Part shown: in pieces, positions 63,910 through 64,000 of the stretch
Layout: each line of letters opens with the position of its first letter
Numbering within the stretch: the stretch's first letter is position 1
Source: Pelagicoccus sp.
GTDB taxonomy: Bacteria > Verrucomicrobiota > Verrucomicrobiia > Opitutales > Opitutaceae
Direction of reading: 5' to 3'
Assembly (NCBI GenBank): GCA_028284635.1
Contig: JANQRJ010000037.1
Coordinates: forward strand, 43,287 to 107,286
DNA length: 64,000 nucleotides
The notes under the pieces: generated by a model
Database searches by the model: none
Seen by the model: only the letters and a program-made list of their open reading frames with translations
Told to the model about the DNA's origin: nothing
Made by a program: the position numbers and the translations under genes

Positions 63910-63949
63910 CGAGACATGAAATTTGCAACGGTGCAAATTTCATGTCTCG
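63910..63949. repeat. Strong hairpin, 18-bp perfect stem, downstream of trpS
   Basis: 63910-63927 (cgagacatgaaatttgca) and 63932-63949 are exact reverse complements around a 4-base loop (acgg). It lies 176 bases past the trpS stop in a region (63734-64000) without a gene. A T-run of eight begins only at 63993, so it is either a distal terminator for trpS or an unrelated palindromic element. Confidence 0.75.
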
Positions 63950-64000
63950 TCGCTTCGCTTTTCCCGTTCTTTTCCGAGAGGGGTCTGCGGCTTTTTTTTT

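Overview
The window looks like a chromosomal segment of a marine Verrucomicrobiota bacterium, probably class Opitutia (Puniceicoccales or Pelagicoccus-like). This is an inference. It rests on three short secreted proteins ending in VPDGG / VPEGG / VPDEG, a hydrophobic stretch and a basic tail (the verrucomicrobial VPDSG-CTERM style of exosortase signal), an exosortase gene, sulfotransferases in a polysaccharide locus, and moderately high GC. No rRNA, tRNA, CRISPR array, transposase or phage gene was seen.

Region 1 (1-10.7 kb, minus strand) is an exosortase protein-sorting module. It holds a PrsR-like sigma-54 response regulator (cut by the window edge), a PrsK-like membrane histidine kinase, a PrsT-like TPR lipoprotein, the exosortase, and three predicted substrates. 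Two of these substrates are paralogues, each with a well-spaced -24/-12 (GG-N10-GC) promoter just upstream. That gives a complete proposed circuit: PrsK to PrsR to sigma-54 promoter to small surface protein to exosortase.

Region 2 (11-48.4 kb, almost all minus strand) starts at its downstream end with glmS and a small membrane-protein group. It then becomes a very large exopolysaccharide locus: a PEP-CTERM-type FemAB protein, a Wzc-like copolymerase with a degenerate kinase domain, an Alg13/Alg14-type split glycosyltransferase, about ten other glycosyltransferases, three pyruvyltransferase-family proteins, two Fe-S F420-hydrogenase-beta-like proteins, two sulfotransferases, a Wzy-like polymerase, a Wzm/Wzt ABC exporter, GalE, a hexapeptide acyltransferase and a secreted protein of unknown activity. 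One AT-rich gene with a fucosyltransferase-like motif runs on the opposite strand. Genes are tightly packed, several with 4-base start/stop overlaps. No initiating phosphoglycosyltransferase, Wzx flippase or Wza porin is visible, so those steps must be encoded elsewhere or done differently.

Region 3 (49-64 kb) is mixed and mostly housekeeping: a secreted Fn3/Ig-like protein, a TonB-C-like protein, a LysR / beta-propeller / MOSC group, a KefF-KefC potassium efflux pair, a six-PAS hybrid histidine kinase, Ada, a left-handed beta-helix protein and TrpS. Several strong inverted repeats lie between these genes, including a perfect 46-bp palindrome.

The most interesting themes are the sigma-54-controlled exosortase regulon next to a sulfated/pyruvylated polysaccharide locus, the Fe-S/pyruvyltransferase pairs, and the Wzc homologue lacking its Walker A lysine.
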